Assembly (NCBI GenBank): GCA_041583135.1
Contig: JBFHGJ010000117.1
Location: 1-18,597, forward strand
Source: JABSOG01 sp041583135
GTDB lineage: Bacteria > Pseudomonadota > Gammaproteobacteria > Enterobacterales > Alteromonadaceae
Direction: 5' to 3'
Length of the DNA: 18,597 bases
The notes beneath the pieces were generated by a model that was not told the origin of the DNA, did not search any database, and worked only from the letters and a program-made list of their open reading frames with translations. The translations under genes and the position numbers were made by a program. This document shows, piece by piece, positions 6,415-14,586 of this stretch (position 1 is its first letter; each line of letters starts with the position of its first letter).

Positions 6415-8712
6415 TTAATCTGCCATTTCAGTCGATTGGTTCATTTGCGCTTTGTCGTACCACTGCTTGGCTAAGCCCGGATCTTTTTTCACGCCTAAAC
6501 CTTGAGCGTAAATATCGCCCAGCAGACGCATCGCCCCAACATGGCCCTGCTGCGCCGCTCGGGTCAGCCAGCCAACCCCTTTACGGCTATGTTGCGGCAC
6601 CCCTTTACCATCTAGATACAACCGCCCCAATACATACATGGCATGGCCATCACCAAGGCGCACCGCTTTTTTAAGCCAGTTAACCCCTTCTTTAGGCGCT
6701 CTGGCCAGTCCGGTGCCATTTGCCATCGCCTCACCAATCACCCCCATGGCTTTGGCTTGCCCTTCTTTGGCGGCTTTTAAAAACCAGCTCATCGCTTGTT
6801 TCAGGTCGGCCTTTATTCCCTCACCCTGCTTAAGTTGCTCGGCCAGCGCCAACATATGCCTGGCCGAACCTGCTTTAGCCTTTTTAAGGTTATTCCGATA
6901 GTTTATGTGGGCTGTTAAGGCGCTACTGAACTGCTCGTCTAAATGACCATTGACCACCAACTGCTGCTGTTGTTGAAAGGCTTTGATGGCTTTAATAGTG
7001 CCTTTTTCTAGCACACCGTCAGCAGCACCTTTATATAGCCCAAGCTGAGCCAGTTGATGTTGCACATCGGCGATCTGCTGCTGTTTTTCCTGTCGCGCCT
7101 TGTCTATCGCCGCAATGGCACTTTGCGCCTGCGCGATATACTGTCCGTCTGGACGACTGGCAATATAATGCTGAAAACCTTCTTTTGACTGCGCATTCCG
7201 CGCTAGGGTAAACGCCGCTTTATCGGCCCGTTGACGTTCGAGCTGCCTGAGGTTTTCAAGCGCACTGCTGACCTGTCCAATATGCCTACCTTGCGGATAG
7301 ACAATGGCGTAGTAATTGATTGCCGATGGCGTCTGCGCAGCGATTGCGCTTTGCCATGCCTTGTCGTCTTGCTCGGCCAACTGAGCCTCAACAATGGCAT
7401 TGATGGCGCCGTTGGCTTTTGCCACGTTTTGCCCATCGGGATATTGTGCCAAGTAGGCGCGATAACCCGCCTGCGAGTTTCTCTGGCGTGCCAGACGATA
7501 GGCTTCATTGTCTTCGATTAAGGCGCTGATCTTGGCCTTGGCGGCAGCCACTTGATTAATATTGGCGCCCTTTGGAAAGGCCCGAGCATAAGCATTGAAA
7601 GCAGTATGCGATTGCACCTTGTTGGCAATTTGCCATGCACTGTCATCGGCTTGCACTAAGAAACGGCCATTGGGATAGCGTTTGGCATACTCGCCATAGG
7701 CACTGATGGAGTCGGCCCGTGTTGCCTGTCGCCATGCCAGCTGCTCTTTGCCAGCGCGGGCTTTGTCTGCATATAGGCCCTGACCGAAATGACTCAAATA
7801 CAGATCATAGCTTTGTTCATTGTGCTGAGCACTCACCCATTGCCACGCCAACTTTTGCGCTTCCTCGGCATAGGGGCTATCGGCAAAACGTTCAATATGT
7901 GCGACATAATCTTCAAACCGTCCTGATGCTTTGGTTTTTTGCCAGTGCCACCTCGCCTTTACCGTTTCAATCTGACCGACATACTGGCCCTTAGGCCAGT
8001 CTTTGCGATAGGTTTCCAGTGCTTCTTCAGTGCCTTTGGCCAGCGCCTTATCCCAAGCATAGTTGTCGCGGCTGATCACCAAACGGCGTTGACGTTCAAG
8101 GGCGCGCGCCGAAACATAGCTGGCAGCGGCAAAGTGGTCGTCAAGCTGCACAAAATAGCGCCGCTCATCTAAACTAAACAACAACTTGCCATTTAACGCC
8201 CCTTCAAGCTGTGCCTCTAAGCCATTGGCAAACCCCCGCAGCGCCATCGGCTCACCGGCAGGATGACTTTGATATACGCCAGACACTAGCCCCCGACCAT
8301 CATCTTGCAAAGTAATGCGACCAAAATCGCCACTAAATCGACCGGCAAAAGGCGGCAATTTTGCCCGTATAAATGTCCAAGCGCCGCTTTCATCTTCAGA
8401 GAAAGTCACCAAAAAGCGACTGGCGCTAGAATATGGCATGCGCAAAGTGACACGTTGTTCGCCTTGTCCAAACACACCAGTTAAAGTCAAACCGTCAATG
8501 CTCGCCGACAGCGGATACTCTAAACCACGATAGACAATATTGCCTTGGAGCTGGTCGCCCCGAGGGTAGAGCACAAATTGAGCTTGCCACAATCCGCGCT
8601 CGACGGTGTAAATACCGCTGAATCGGTCGTTGAGATCTTGCTGCGCCGATGCGTTTAAAGGCAGCAAGGCCATCAACCACACGAGTAGCGTGACATAGTA
8701 AAGTGGACGCAC
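6415..8712 (-). CDS. secreted Sel1-repeat protein with YP-G repeats and peptidoglycan-binding domain
   Basis: A large 765-residue exported protein. Order of parts: signal peptide 1-23 (ASA-Q cleavage); beta-rich N-terminal domain ~24-195 with repeated 'FSG-Y/FSGDFG' turns; eight degenerate ~36-46-residue repeats (~217-540) of the pattern W/Y/F-x-x-A...Y-x-x-x-(Y/F)P-x-G-x-x-x-x-x-A; a peptidoglycan-binding-1-type domain (~547-600, 'QLAQLGLYKGAADGVLEKGT'); and four Sel1/TPR-like repeats (~617-757, 'GVNWLKKAVRLGDGHAMYVL' and the next, 'WLTRAAQQGHVGAMRLLG'). Start GTG 8712 is set by AAGGAG six bases upstream (8719-8724). The gene follows the histidine kinase gene by 61 bp on the same strand and is probably the last gene of the ABC/two-component operon. 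Expected role: periplasmic, cell-wall-associated scaffold. The exact function is unknown. Confidence 0.85.
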   Translation of the reverse strand: MRPLYYVTLLVWLMALLPLNASAQQDLNDRFSGIYTVERGLWQAQFVLYPRGDQLQGNIVYRGLEYPLSASIDGLTLTGVFGQGEQRVTLRMPYSSASRFLVTFSEDESGAWTFIRAKLPPFAGRFSGDFGRITLQDDGRGLVSGVYQSHPAGEPMALRGFANGLEAQLEGALNGKLLFSLDERRYFVQLDDHFAAASYVSARALERQRRLVISRDNYAWDKALAKGTEEALETYRKDWPKGQYVGQIETVKARWHWQKTKASGRFEDYVAHIERFADSPYAEEAQKLAWQWVSAQHNEQSYDLYLSHFGQGLYADKARAGKEQLAWRQATRADSISAYGEYAKRYPNGRFLVQADDSAWQIANKVQSHTAFNAYARAFPKGANINQVAAAKAKISALIEDNEAYRLARQRNSQAGYRAYLAQYPDGQNVAKANGAINAIVEAQLAEQDDKAWQSAIAAQTPSAINYYAIVYPQGRHIGQVSSALENLRQLERQRADKAAFTLARNAQSKEGFQHYIASRPDGQYIAQAQSAIAAIDKARQEKQQQIADVQHQLAQLGLYKGAADGVLEKGTIKAIKAFQQQQQLVVNGHLDEQFSSALTAHINYRNNLKKAKAGSARHMLALAEQLKQGEGIKADLKQAMSWFLKAAKEGQAKAMGVIGEAMANGTGLARAPKEGVNWLKKAVRLGDGHAMYVLGRLYLDGKGVPQHSRKGVGWLTRAAQQGHVGAMRLLGDIYAQGLGVKKDPGLAKQWYDKAQMNQSTEMAD

Positions 8713-8718
8713 GTTAAA

Positions 8719-8724
8719 CTCCTT
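8719..8724 (-). promoter_or_regulatory. ribosome-binding site deciding the GTG start of the Sel1-repeat gene
   Basis: AAGGAG on the minus strand, six bases upstream of GTG 8712-8710. It supports the non-ATG start, which is also the one that gives a complete signal peptide. Confidence 0.7.
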
Positions 8725-8773
8725 GGGTCAAAAAACTGGCGATTAAAACTGCTACAAGCAATTATTGAACCAG

Positions 8774-10087
8774 TTACAACGGCAAACGAATGGTTGCCAC
8801 GGCGCCCTTGCCGTCTGTGCGGTTGGTCAGGCTTAGCCGACCGAAGTGATTACTGATGATCTGCGCGCACAACATCAAGCCAATGCCCGAGCCATGGCTT
8901 TTTGTGGTATAGAAAGGCACAAACAGGTTGTCTGGATTAGTGATACCTTTGCCGCTGTCGATAATGTGAATAAGCACCTCGTTGTCTTCAACACTGGCTA
9001 TGAGGTCAATATTGCCCGCCGTCTCTTTTGACTCCGCCATCGCATCTAAAGCATTTTTGAGTAAGTTCAGCAGCACCTGTCTGATTTGACCGCCATCGAC
9101 CAAGATCTCGACATCTTTTGGTAGCTCAATCGTAAGTGTGCAGTTGACCATACTCTGCTCAAGCCCTTCAAATAGCGAGCTTAACAATACCGGCTGGCGC
9201 TGTGGCTGCGGCAGTTGGGTAATTCGGCTGTAGTTGGCAATAAATTCGGTCATATCCGCGCAGCTTTGCTCAATCACTTTTAGCCCATCACCAAAATGCG
9301 CTGGCAACTGTAGGGTTTGAGCTTGACGCAGCATGGTACGGCTGATGGTGCCAATCGGCGCCATGGCGTTGTTTATCTCATGACTGAAAACCCTAACCAA
9401 GCGCTGCCAAGCGGCCGCCTCATTTAAATGCAGAATTTGCCCAAGTTCGCTAAACACCAATAACTGATTCTGTTTGGCGTTGGCAAAAAAGCCCTCACGG
9501 TGAAACAGAAAATCGCCCCCCGGATGCATCAAGGCACAGCAATCACTTGGCAGTGAAATGCTACTGCCGCTTTTGCTCTGTGCTATCAAAGACAACAATT
9601 GATGGCTGAGCGGCCGATTGAGATCAAACAACCTGCTCGCCGCGCGATTGGAAAACACCAACTGTTGCTGTTCGTCGATGGCCAAAACCGCAGCATCCAT
9701 ATGATTGATCACCTGTTGGATCAGATGCTGCTTTTCTTCAAGGGCGACAGATTGCTGCTGTAGGGTTTGCGACAGCCGATTGACCCGTTTGAGCATGGAC
9801 TGAAAGTGTGGCGAATATAAGTCGTTGCCACGATAGCTATAATCACCGTCAATCAAAGCTTCAAGCAGGTCCACTAAAATACCGCTTTGCTGATGATGCC
9901 TTTTATCGATGTGATAAAACACCAAAACCGCCAGCAAGGTATATACGCAGCAGGCAAAGGCAATCAAATAACCGTTGATATTGAGTTTAAGCGCCATCAA
10001 CACGGCCACCAGCAATAACGGCAACAATAAAACCAAATGCGGCAGCAAGGGTTTGAGACGCTGCAACCAACTCAGCCTAAAGGTCAA
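8774..10087 (-). CDS. NtrY/NtrB-like membrane histidine kinase
   Basis: Sensor kinase partner of the overlapping sigma-54 regulator. It has two N-terminal transmembrane helices (about residues 13-33 and 38-58) with almost no periplasmic loop between them, so it probably senses within or at the membrane. A linker and coiled coil (100-125), a PAS-like region (~125-215, 'VLAIDEQQQLVFSNRAASRLF') and the phosphoacceptor H236 in 'FSHEINNAMAPI' follow. ATPase boxes: N345 ('NLLKNALDAM'), DSGKG (377-381), 'FVPFYTTK' (389-396) and GSGIGL (399-404). The start is a TTG at 10087 inside the regulator gene (11-bp overlap), supported by AGGGTGG six bases upstream; no in-frame ATG occurs until after the first helix. 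This asks for translational coupling and a fixed kinase:regulator ratio. Family call strong, signal unknown. Confidence 0.92.
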   Translation of the reverse strand: MTFRLSWLQRLKPLLPHLVLLLPLLLVAVLMALKLNINGYLIAFACCVYTLLAVLVFYHIDKRHHQQSGILVDLLEALIDGDYSYRGNDLYSPHFQSMLKRVNRLSQTLQQQSVALEEKQHLIQQVINHMDAAVLAIDEQQQLVFSNRAASRLFDLNRPLSHQLLSLIAQSKSGSSISLPSDCCALMHPGGDFLFHREGFFANAKQNQLLVFSELGQILHLNEAAAWQRLVRVFSHEINNAMAPIGTISRTMLRQAQTLQLPAHFGDGLKVIEQSCADMTEFIANYSRITQLPQPQRQPVLLSSLFEGLEQSMVNCTLTIELPKDVEILVDGGQIRQVLLNLLKNALDAMAESKETAGNIDLIASVEDNEVLIHIIDSGKGITNPDNLFVPFYTTKSHGSGIGLMLCAQIISNHFGRLSLTNRTDGKGAVATIRLPL

Positions 10088-11453
10088 ACTTATCCACCCT
10101 GCGATACCAGCCGCTACGGCTCAGCCCAAGTGACTGAGCGGTTTTGCTGGCGTTACCTTTAAAATGCGCCAGCCGTTCAATCAGCGCCTGCTTTTCAAGC
10201 TCATCTAAGGTGGGTAGCGCACCACAAGCCCCTACACTTTGCAGCTGCGCGCTTTGCAGGCCGAGGTCGGCCGCCTCGATGGTCATGCCAGTGACGCTAA
10301 ACAATACCCGCTCCATCAAATGGCTGAGTTCTCTGACATTGCCGGGCCAAGCGTAAGCCAATAGCTGCGCCTTTGCCGACTCACTCAATTTTGGTTTGAG
10401 TTTTTGATATTTGTGACAGGCTTGCGTCAAAAAATACTCTGCTAAGGGCAGAATATCTTCTACCCGTTCACGTAAAGAGGGAATGTACACGCTGACGGTG
10501 TTTAAGCGGTAATAAAGGTCTTGGCGAAATCCCCCATCCGCTATGTGCTGCTTCAAATCGGCATTGGTGGCAGAGATGATGCGCGCATCACTGTGCAAGG
10601 TTTTACTAGATCCCACCCGCTCAAACTGGGCTTCTTCAAGCACCCTCAATAACTTCGCCTGCTGCGCCGGTGCTATGTTGGCAATTTCATCTAAAAACAA
10701 GGTACCGCCTATGGCCAGCTCAAAGCGCCCCACTCTGGCCTGCTTGGCATCGGTAAAGGCCCCTTTAACATGACCGAACATTTCGCTTTCAAATAAGCTC
10801 TCGCTAATGGCACCCATATTCACCGCCACAAAACGGCCATCGGCACGGCTGGAATGACGATGAACATAATTGGCCAGCAGACTTTTACCACTACCATTTT
10901 CGCCCGTCAGTAAAATATTCATATCGCTTTTGGCGAGCTGCGCCAACTGATTTAGGCAAGTCTGCATAACAGGGCTATGGCTTTGGACAAAAGGTTGCCC
11001 TTGCGATTGCGCCTTAAGCAACTGATTTTCTTCACTTAAACAGCGTAGTTGTTGCTGAGTGTCGGCCTGTTTAATGTGACTTGCAATGGTCATCAACAGC
11101 CTTTGATCATCCCACGGCTTTTGTAAAAAGTCGTTGGCGCCGAGTTTCAGCGCGCTCACCGCCAACTCCACACTCGCCCATCCGGTCAACATCACCACTG
11201 GCAACAACTCATCAAAGGTGCGGATCTGCTTGATGATGGCCAACCCCTCTTGCCCTGAGGTCGTATCCAGCTCAAAGTTCATGTCCAGCAGCAGACAATC
11301 GAACGACTGAGACTTCAAGAGCGTCATCAAGGCTTCGACCGTGTTAACACAGCTGATGTCAAAGCCTTCCGCTTCAAGCAAATATTTTAAGGCAAAGCGC
11401 ACCTTATCGTCGTCATCGGCAATTAAGACTCGCCTTGTCGTTACTGCAACCAC
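10077..11453 (-). CDS. sigma-54-dependent response regulator (NtrC family)
   Basis: Transcription activator of 458 residues. Receiver domain ~6-125: D13/D14, phosphoacceptor D57 in 'LLLDMNF', T90 and K112; the loop after D57 is elongated ('FELDTTSGQEGL'). AAA+ domain ~158-385: Walker A GENGSGKS (184-191), sigma-54-contacting loop as GAFTDA (231-236) rather than GAFTGA, Walker B 'GGTLFLDEI' (249-257), and 'WPGNVREL' (369-376). The C-terminal Fis-type helix-turn-helix is ~415-457 ('GNASKTAQSLGLSRSGWYRR'). Start GTG 11453 is supported by AGGAG five bases upstream, which overlaps the TAG of the permease gene. It probably binds the paired TCGA palindromes before this operon (15956-16004) and activates the -24/-12 promoter there, giving positive autoregulation. 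Its own kinase gene follows with an 11-bp overlap. Confidence 0.94.
   Translation of the reverse strand: MVAVTTRRVLIADDDDKVRFALKYLLEAEGFDISCVNTVEALMTLLKSQSFDCLLLDMNFELDTTSGQEGLAIIKQIRTFDELLPVVMLTGWASVELAVSALKLGANDFLQKPWDDQRLLMTIASHIKQADTQQQLRCLSEENQLLKAQSQGQPFVQSHSPVMQTCLNQLAQLAKSDMNILLTGENGSGKSLLANYVHRHSSRADGRFVAVNMGAISESLFESEMFGHVKGAFTDAKQARVGRFELAIGGTLFLDEIANIAPAQQAKLLRVLEEAQFERVGSSKTLHSDARIISATNADLKQHIADGGFRQDLYYRLNTVSVYIPSLRERVEDILPLAEYFLTQACHKYQKLKPKLSESAKAQLLAYAWPGNVRELSHLMERVLFSVTGMTIEAADLGLQSAQLQSVGACGALPTLDELEKQALIERLAHFKGNASKTAQSLGLSRSGWYRRVDKFDL
10094..10100 (-). promoter_or_regulatory. ribosome-binding site for the TTG start of the histidine kinase
   Basis: AGGGTGG on the minus strand, six bases upstream of TTG 10087-10085 and inside the end of the regulator gene. 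It decides the unusual TTG start and indicates translational coupling. Confidence 0.6.
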
Positions 11454-11458
11454 CTGTG

Positions 11459-11463
11459 CTCCT
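11459..11463 (-). promoter_or_regulatory. ribosome-binding site for the GTG start of the response regulator
   Basis: AGGAG on the minus strand, five bases before GTG 11453-11451. Its first bases overlap the permease stop codon TAG (11464-11462), so the two genes are probably translationally coupled. Confidence 0.65.
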
Positions 11464-13861
11464 AGTCGGCTCTTAGGGTTTCAAAAGGTTCTTGTACAAT
11501 TGCCGCCCGCGTCGGGAAATAAGCGGCAAGGCACAGAATAACGCTTAACGTTACAGTGGTCAAAGCGGCAATACTGACGTAGGTGCCAAGCTCTATTCTA
11601 TCGCCTACCAACGTTGAAAACACCACACACACCAAGCTATAAACCCCAAGACCAAAGCCTAAACCAATCGCTAAAGGCTTCATATTACGTTTTAAAAACA
11701 ACAAGATAATATTTGTGTCCTTTGCCCCCAAAGCGCGGCGAACACCAATCTCCTGACGTCTTAATGCCACAGCGCTGGCGGCAACACCAAACACTCCCAT
11801 CAGCGCCAAAAACAGCGCAAACAGACCACAATACCAGATGATGTCAATCACCAAGCGAAACATCCCCAATACCGAGTTGCCCATGCCAAGATTATCCTCA
11901 AAATCTTTGAGCATCGATTTGGCATCGAGGGCGAACAAGGCGCCATAGAATGCTTCAACTCCGGCTTCAAAATCATCATTGGTAATAAAGGTCAGCTCAA
12001 CCTCTTTGACCGGACGCTGATAAAAACTCAAATAAACTTCGTCATAGCGCGCTTTAGGCGCAAACACCCCTTGGGTATTGGCAATTTGGTCGCTCACCAC
12101 AGCAATGATCCGGTGGCTGATAAACTGGCCGTCGATATCCACATCGATACGTCGTCCTACTGCCTCACCGCCCTGCCAATAACGATTGACAAAAGATTCG
12201 CTCACCATGGCCACCCGCTCATTGTCGGCGTTGTCGCCACTATCAAATGGCCTGCCCGCAAGCAGCTCGGCGTAGTAAATGGCCAAGTTGCCGCTGCTCA
12301 GCAAGATATCCACGCCATTTTCTATATTTTTGCCATCGACCCTGACTGGCGATGGGCCGCGATGCAACAGCAGACCACTTTGCTCAATCTGTTCAATGCT
12401 GTCGAGTTTCACCAGCAGATCTTTGGTAAAAGTTTGAGCGTTCACCGGTGATAAATCAAAATGCGCCTGATAACGATGTGCCAGCGGTTTTTGTTCAATC
12501 AAATTGACCATATTGGTGATCAAAACCACCCCGAGACTACCGCTGAGCATCAAACAGGCAATGAGCGCCACCTGAACGGTCACCAACACCCGCGATACCT
12601 TACCGGCCTTTTTGCCGAGCGCCCCACGGGTGCCGTCACGCAGCACTGCGTTAATGTCCATTTTAGTGGCGCGCATTGCCGGAATAAGACAGGCAAAAAC
12701 AAAGGTCAACGCCATAGAGGCACAAGCAACGAACAAGGTTTGCCAGTCAAGCTGCCAGTGAAACCAAAACGGCATACCACCGCGCACATTTTGATGCATG
12801 GCCTGGTCGATAACATCAATGAGCCACCCGCTAAGCAAAATCGCCAACGTGCCGCCAAGCAGCGTCAAAAGCCCACCTTCAAATACCAACTGGGCAATCA
12901 ACCGTTTGTTGGTGGCCCCGAGGGCTGCGCGAATAGCACTTTCTTTTTGTCGCTCAATTGAGCGGGCAAACAGCAAATTACCGGTGTTGATACAAGCCAT
13001 GAGCAAGATCCCCAAAGCAATGCCTTGAAAGCCTAAAAACATCAATAAGGCATCAGCGGCGAGATGTCTTTGCGGAATGGTCAAATGCTCGACTTGTGCG
13101 CCGGCATAATCGGCCTTTTCGCTGCTGCTTAGGCGAGAATTCACGGCCAACGATAGAGCATTGGTCAGTAATTTATCGGCTTGTTCGATGGCTACCTCTG
13201 GCTTTAACCGCGTCAGCAAATCGACATTTTGCGCTTTCGCCTGAGGGCTATGCCAAAACGCTTGCCCTAAAGGCACCCACACCTCCGAATTGATAGGAAA
13301 GCGATAGTCTTTTGGCATCACCCCGACAATTTCATAGTGCTGATCGTCAAGCTTAATCGACGCCCCCAGCACGCTAGGCTCACCACCGAAAAGCATTTGC
13401 CACAAGCGGTAGCCTATCACCGCAACCTTAGCTCCTTCCCCAGCTTCATCTTCGCGGCTAAAACCACGACCAAGCAGCGGCTTAAATCGAGTCAAAGCAA
13501 AAAACTCACCGCTAATGAACTCCACTTTGGCGTTACGACCGATATTACCTAATGATAGCCTTTGGTTTTTGGCATAGCTCAGCGAATGTTGTTGATAGAT
13601 ATCAGCCAACTGTTGCTGACCGATGGCTTGAATATCCTGCGCCAAAAAGTAGTGCTTTGGATAGTCGCCACTAATGTAGGGCGCATAAATGCTATCCCCT
13701 TGCGGCGTCGCCAACGGCTTAAGCGCCATGGTATAGACAAAATTAAATGCCAATAAACTTACCGTCAGGCCACCCATTAAAATAAAGCAGGTCAAAACCG
13801 TAAACTTAGGCGACTTGGCTAAGCGCCTTAAGGCATATTTAAAATCCAGTAAAAATCCCAT
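11462..13861 (-). CDS. ABC transporter permease with duplicated FtsX/MacB-type halves
   Basis: A 799-residue inner-membrane protein. The first half has a transmembrane helix (~20-47) followed by a MacB-type periplasmic core domain (~50-265, with 'YEIVGVMPKDYRFP' and 'EVWVPLGQAF'). An FtsX domain (~270-396) with the cytoplasmic coupling motif 'ERQKESAIRAALGATNKR' then completes this half. A second helix (~425-450), a second periplasmic domain (~455-665) and a second FtsX domain (~680-795), again with a coupling motif 'RRQEIGVRRALGAKD', follow. Such fused eight-helix permeases resemble the so-called acidobacterial duplicated orphan permeases, so one copy may fill a transporter that otherwise needs two MacB-like subunits. 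Start ATG 13861 has a near-perfect AGGAGGT, which overlaps the ATPase stop codon. It works with the adjacent ATPase and adaptor. Substrate unknown; mechanotransmission rather than classical transport is possible for this superfamily. Confidence 0.92.
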   Translation of the reverse strand: MGFLLDFKYALRRLAKSPKFTVLTCFILMGGLTVSLLAFNFVYTMALKPLATPQGDSIYAPYISGDYPKHYFLAQDIQAIGQQQLADIYQQHSLSYAKNQRLSLGNIGRNAKVEFISGEFFALTRFKPLLGRGFSREDEAGEGAKVAVIGYRLWQMLFGGEPSVLGASIKLDDQHYEIVGVMPKDYRFPINSEVWVPLGQAFWHSPQAKAQNVDLLTRLKPEVAIEQADKLLTNALSLAVNSRLSSSEKADYAGAQVEHLTIPQRHLAADALLMFLGFQGIALGILLMACINTGNLLFARSIERQKESAIRAALGATNKRLIAQLVFEGGLLTLLGGTLAILLSGWLIDVIDQAMHQNVRGGMPFWFHWQLDWQTLFVACASMALTFVFACLIPAMRATKMDINAVLRDGTRGALGKKAGKVSRVLVTVQVALIACLMLSGSLGVVLITNMVNLIEQKPLAHRYQAHFDLSPVNAQTFTKDLLVKLDSIEQIEQSGLLLHRGPSPVRVDGKNIENGVDILLSSGNLAIYYAELLAGRPFDSGDNADNERVAMVSESFVNRYWQGGEAVGRRIDVDIDGQFISHRIIAVVSDQIANTQGVFAPKARYDEVYLSFYQRPVKEVELTFITNDDFEAGVEAFYGALFALDAKSMLKDFEDNLGMGNSVLGMFRLVIDIIWYCGLFALFLALMGVFGVAASAVALRRQEIGVRRALGAKDTNIILLFLKRNMKPLAIGLGFGLGVYSLVCVVFSTLVGDRIELGTYVSIAALTTVTLSVILCLAAYFPTRAAIVQEPFETLRAD

Positions 13862-13864
13862 GGG

Positions 13865-13871
13865 ACCTCCT
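13865..13871 (-). promoter_or_regulatory. strong ribosome-binding site of the permease gene
   Basis: AGGAGGT (minus strand), a full anti-16S match, beginning within the TAG stop of the ATPase gene (13872-13870) and lying just 3-4 bases from ATG 13861. Short spacing, but the strongest Shine-Dalgarno in the array. Confidence 0.65.
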
Positions 13872-14577
13872 ATGCACTTAGCGCGCTGTCGAATGCTTTT
13901 CTGTCGGCAACCAAACGGCCGTCGAAGATCTCAATTTGCCGATTGGCGCGCTCGCAAGTTCTCGGGTCGTGTGTGACCATGCATATGGTTCTGCCTTGCT
14001 GGTGCAATTGATCAAACAGTTTAAGTACCGTTGCGGCATTTTTTGAGTCCAAATTGCCGGTCGGTTCATCGGCCAAAATCAGCTTAGGATCGTTAACCAA
14101 AGCTCTGGCAATGGCGACCCGTTGCTGCTGACCGCCTGAAAGCGCCGAGGGAAAATGATGGATGCGATGAAGCATATCGACCTCACCAAGCACAGCCTTT
14201 GCCCGAGCTTTGGCCTTGGCGGTATTGAAGTTATCCTGATAACTCAACGGCAACATCACGTTTTCTTCTACTGTCAGGTCTGAAATAAGATTAAACGATT
14301 GAAATACAAAGCCAATGTGCTGCGCCCTCGCGACCGCTCTATCATCGCGGCTTAAGCGACTGACATCACCACCGGCAAGTAAATATTGACCGTGGCTGGG
14401 GGAATCGAGCATCCCCAACAGGGCCAGTAAGGTTGACTTGCCACAGCCCGACGGGCCGCTGATCGACACATATTCACCACTGTCGATTGTCAGGTTGATG
14501 TCCGACAACGCTAAGGTCTTCAATTCATCTGATTGATACGTTTTGCCGATATTGCTTAATTGGATCATTGGGTTCAT
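13870..14577 (-). CDS. LolD/MacB-type ABC transporter ATP-binding protein
   Basis: A 235-residue nucleotide-binding subunit that would power the neighbouring FtsX-type permease. Visible motifs: Walker A 'GPSGCGKST' (~41-49), Q-loop 'FVFQSFNLI', signature 'LSGGQQQRVAIARAL', Walker B 'LILADEPTGNLDS' and the switch histidine 'MVTHD'. The combination GNLDS after Walker B, plus 'LTVEENVMLPL', is typical of the LolD/MacB/FtsE subgroup that couples to mechanotransmission permeases. ATG 14577 is preceded by AAGGA, which overlaps the stop codon of the adaptor gene 9 bp upstream. A second in-frame ATG three codons on is an alternative. Stand-alone, unlike MacB, in which the ATPase is fused to the permease. 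Confidence 0.95.
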   Translation of the reverse strand: MNPMIQLSNIGKTYQSDELKTLALSDINLTIDSGEYVSISGPSGCGKSTLLALLGMLDSPSHGQYLLAGGDVSRLSRDDRAVARAQHIGFVFQSFNLISDLTVEENVMLPLSYQDNFNTAKAKARAKAVLGEVDMLHRIHHFPSALSGGQQQRVAIARALVNDPKLILADEPTGNLDSKNAATVLKLFDQLHQQGRTICMVTHDPRTCERANRQIEIFDGRLVADRKAFDSALSA

Positions 14578-14586
14578 TGTTATTCC

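Noticed and set aside
8730..8775. Terminator-like inverted repeat (AACTGG / CCAGTT followed by six T on the minus strand) between the kinase and Sel1-repeat genes
   Set aside because: The loop would be about 30 nt and the stem only 6 bp, overlapping the kinase stop codon. Too weak to call a terminator, but it is the one reason to doubt that the Sel1-repeat gene is fully co-transcribed.
12461..12961. 166-codon plus-strand reading frame
   Set aside because: Antisense to the permease gene with intact FtsX motifs; composition (many N, H, Q, R) is typical of a shadow frame.
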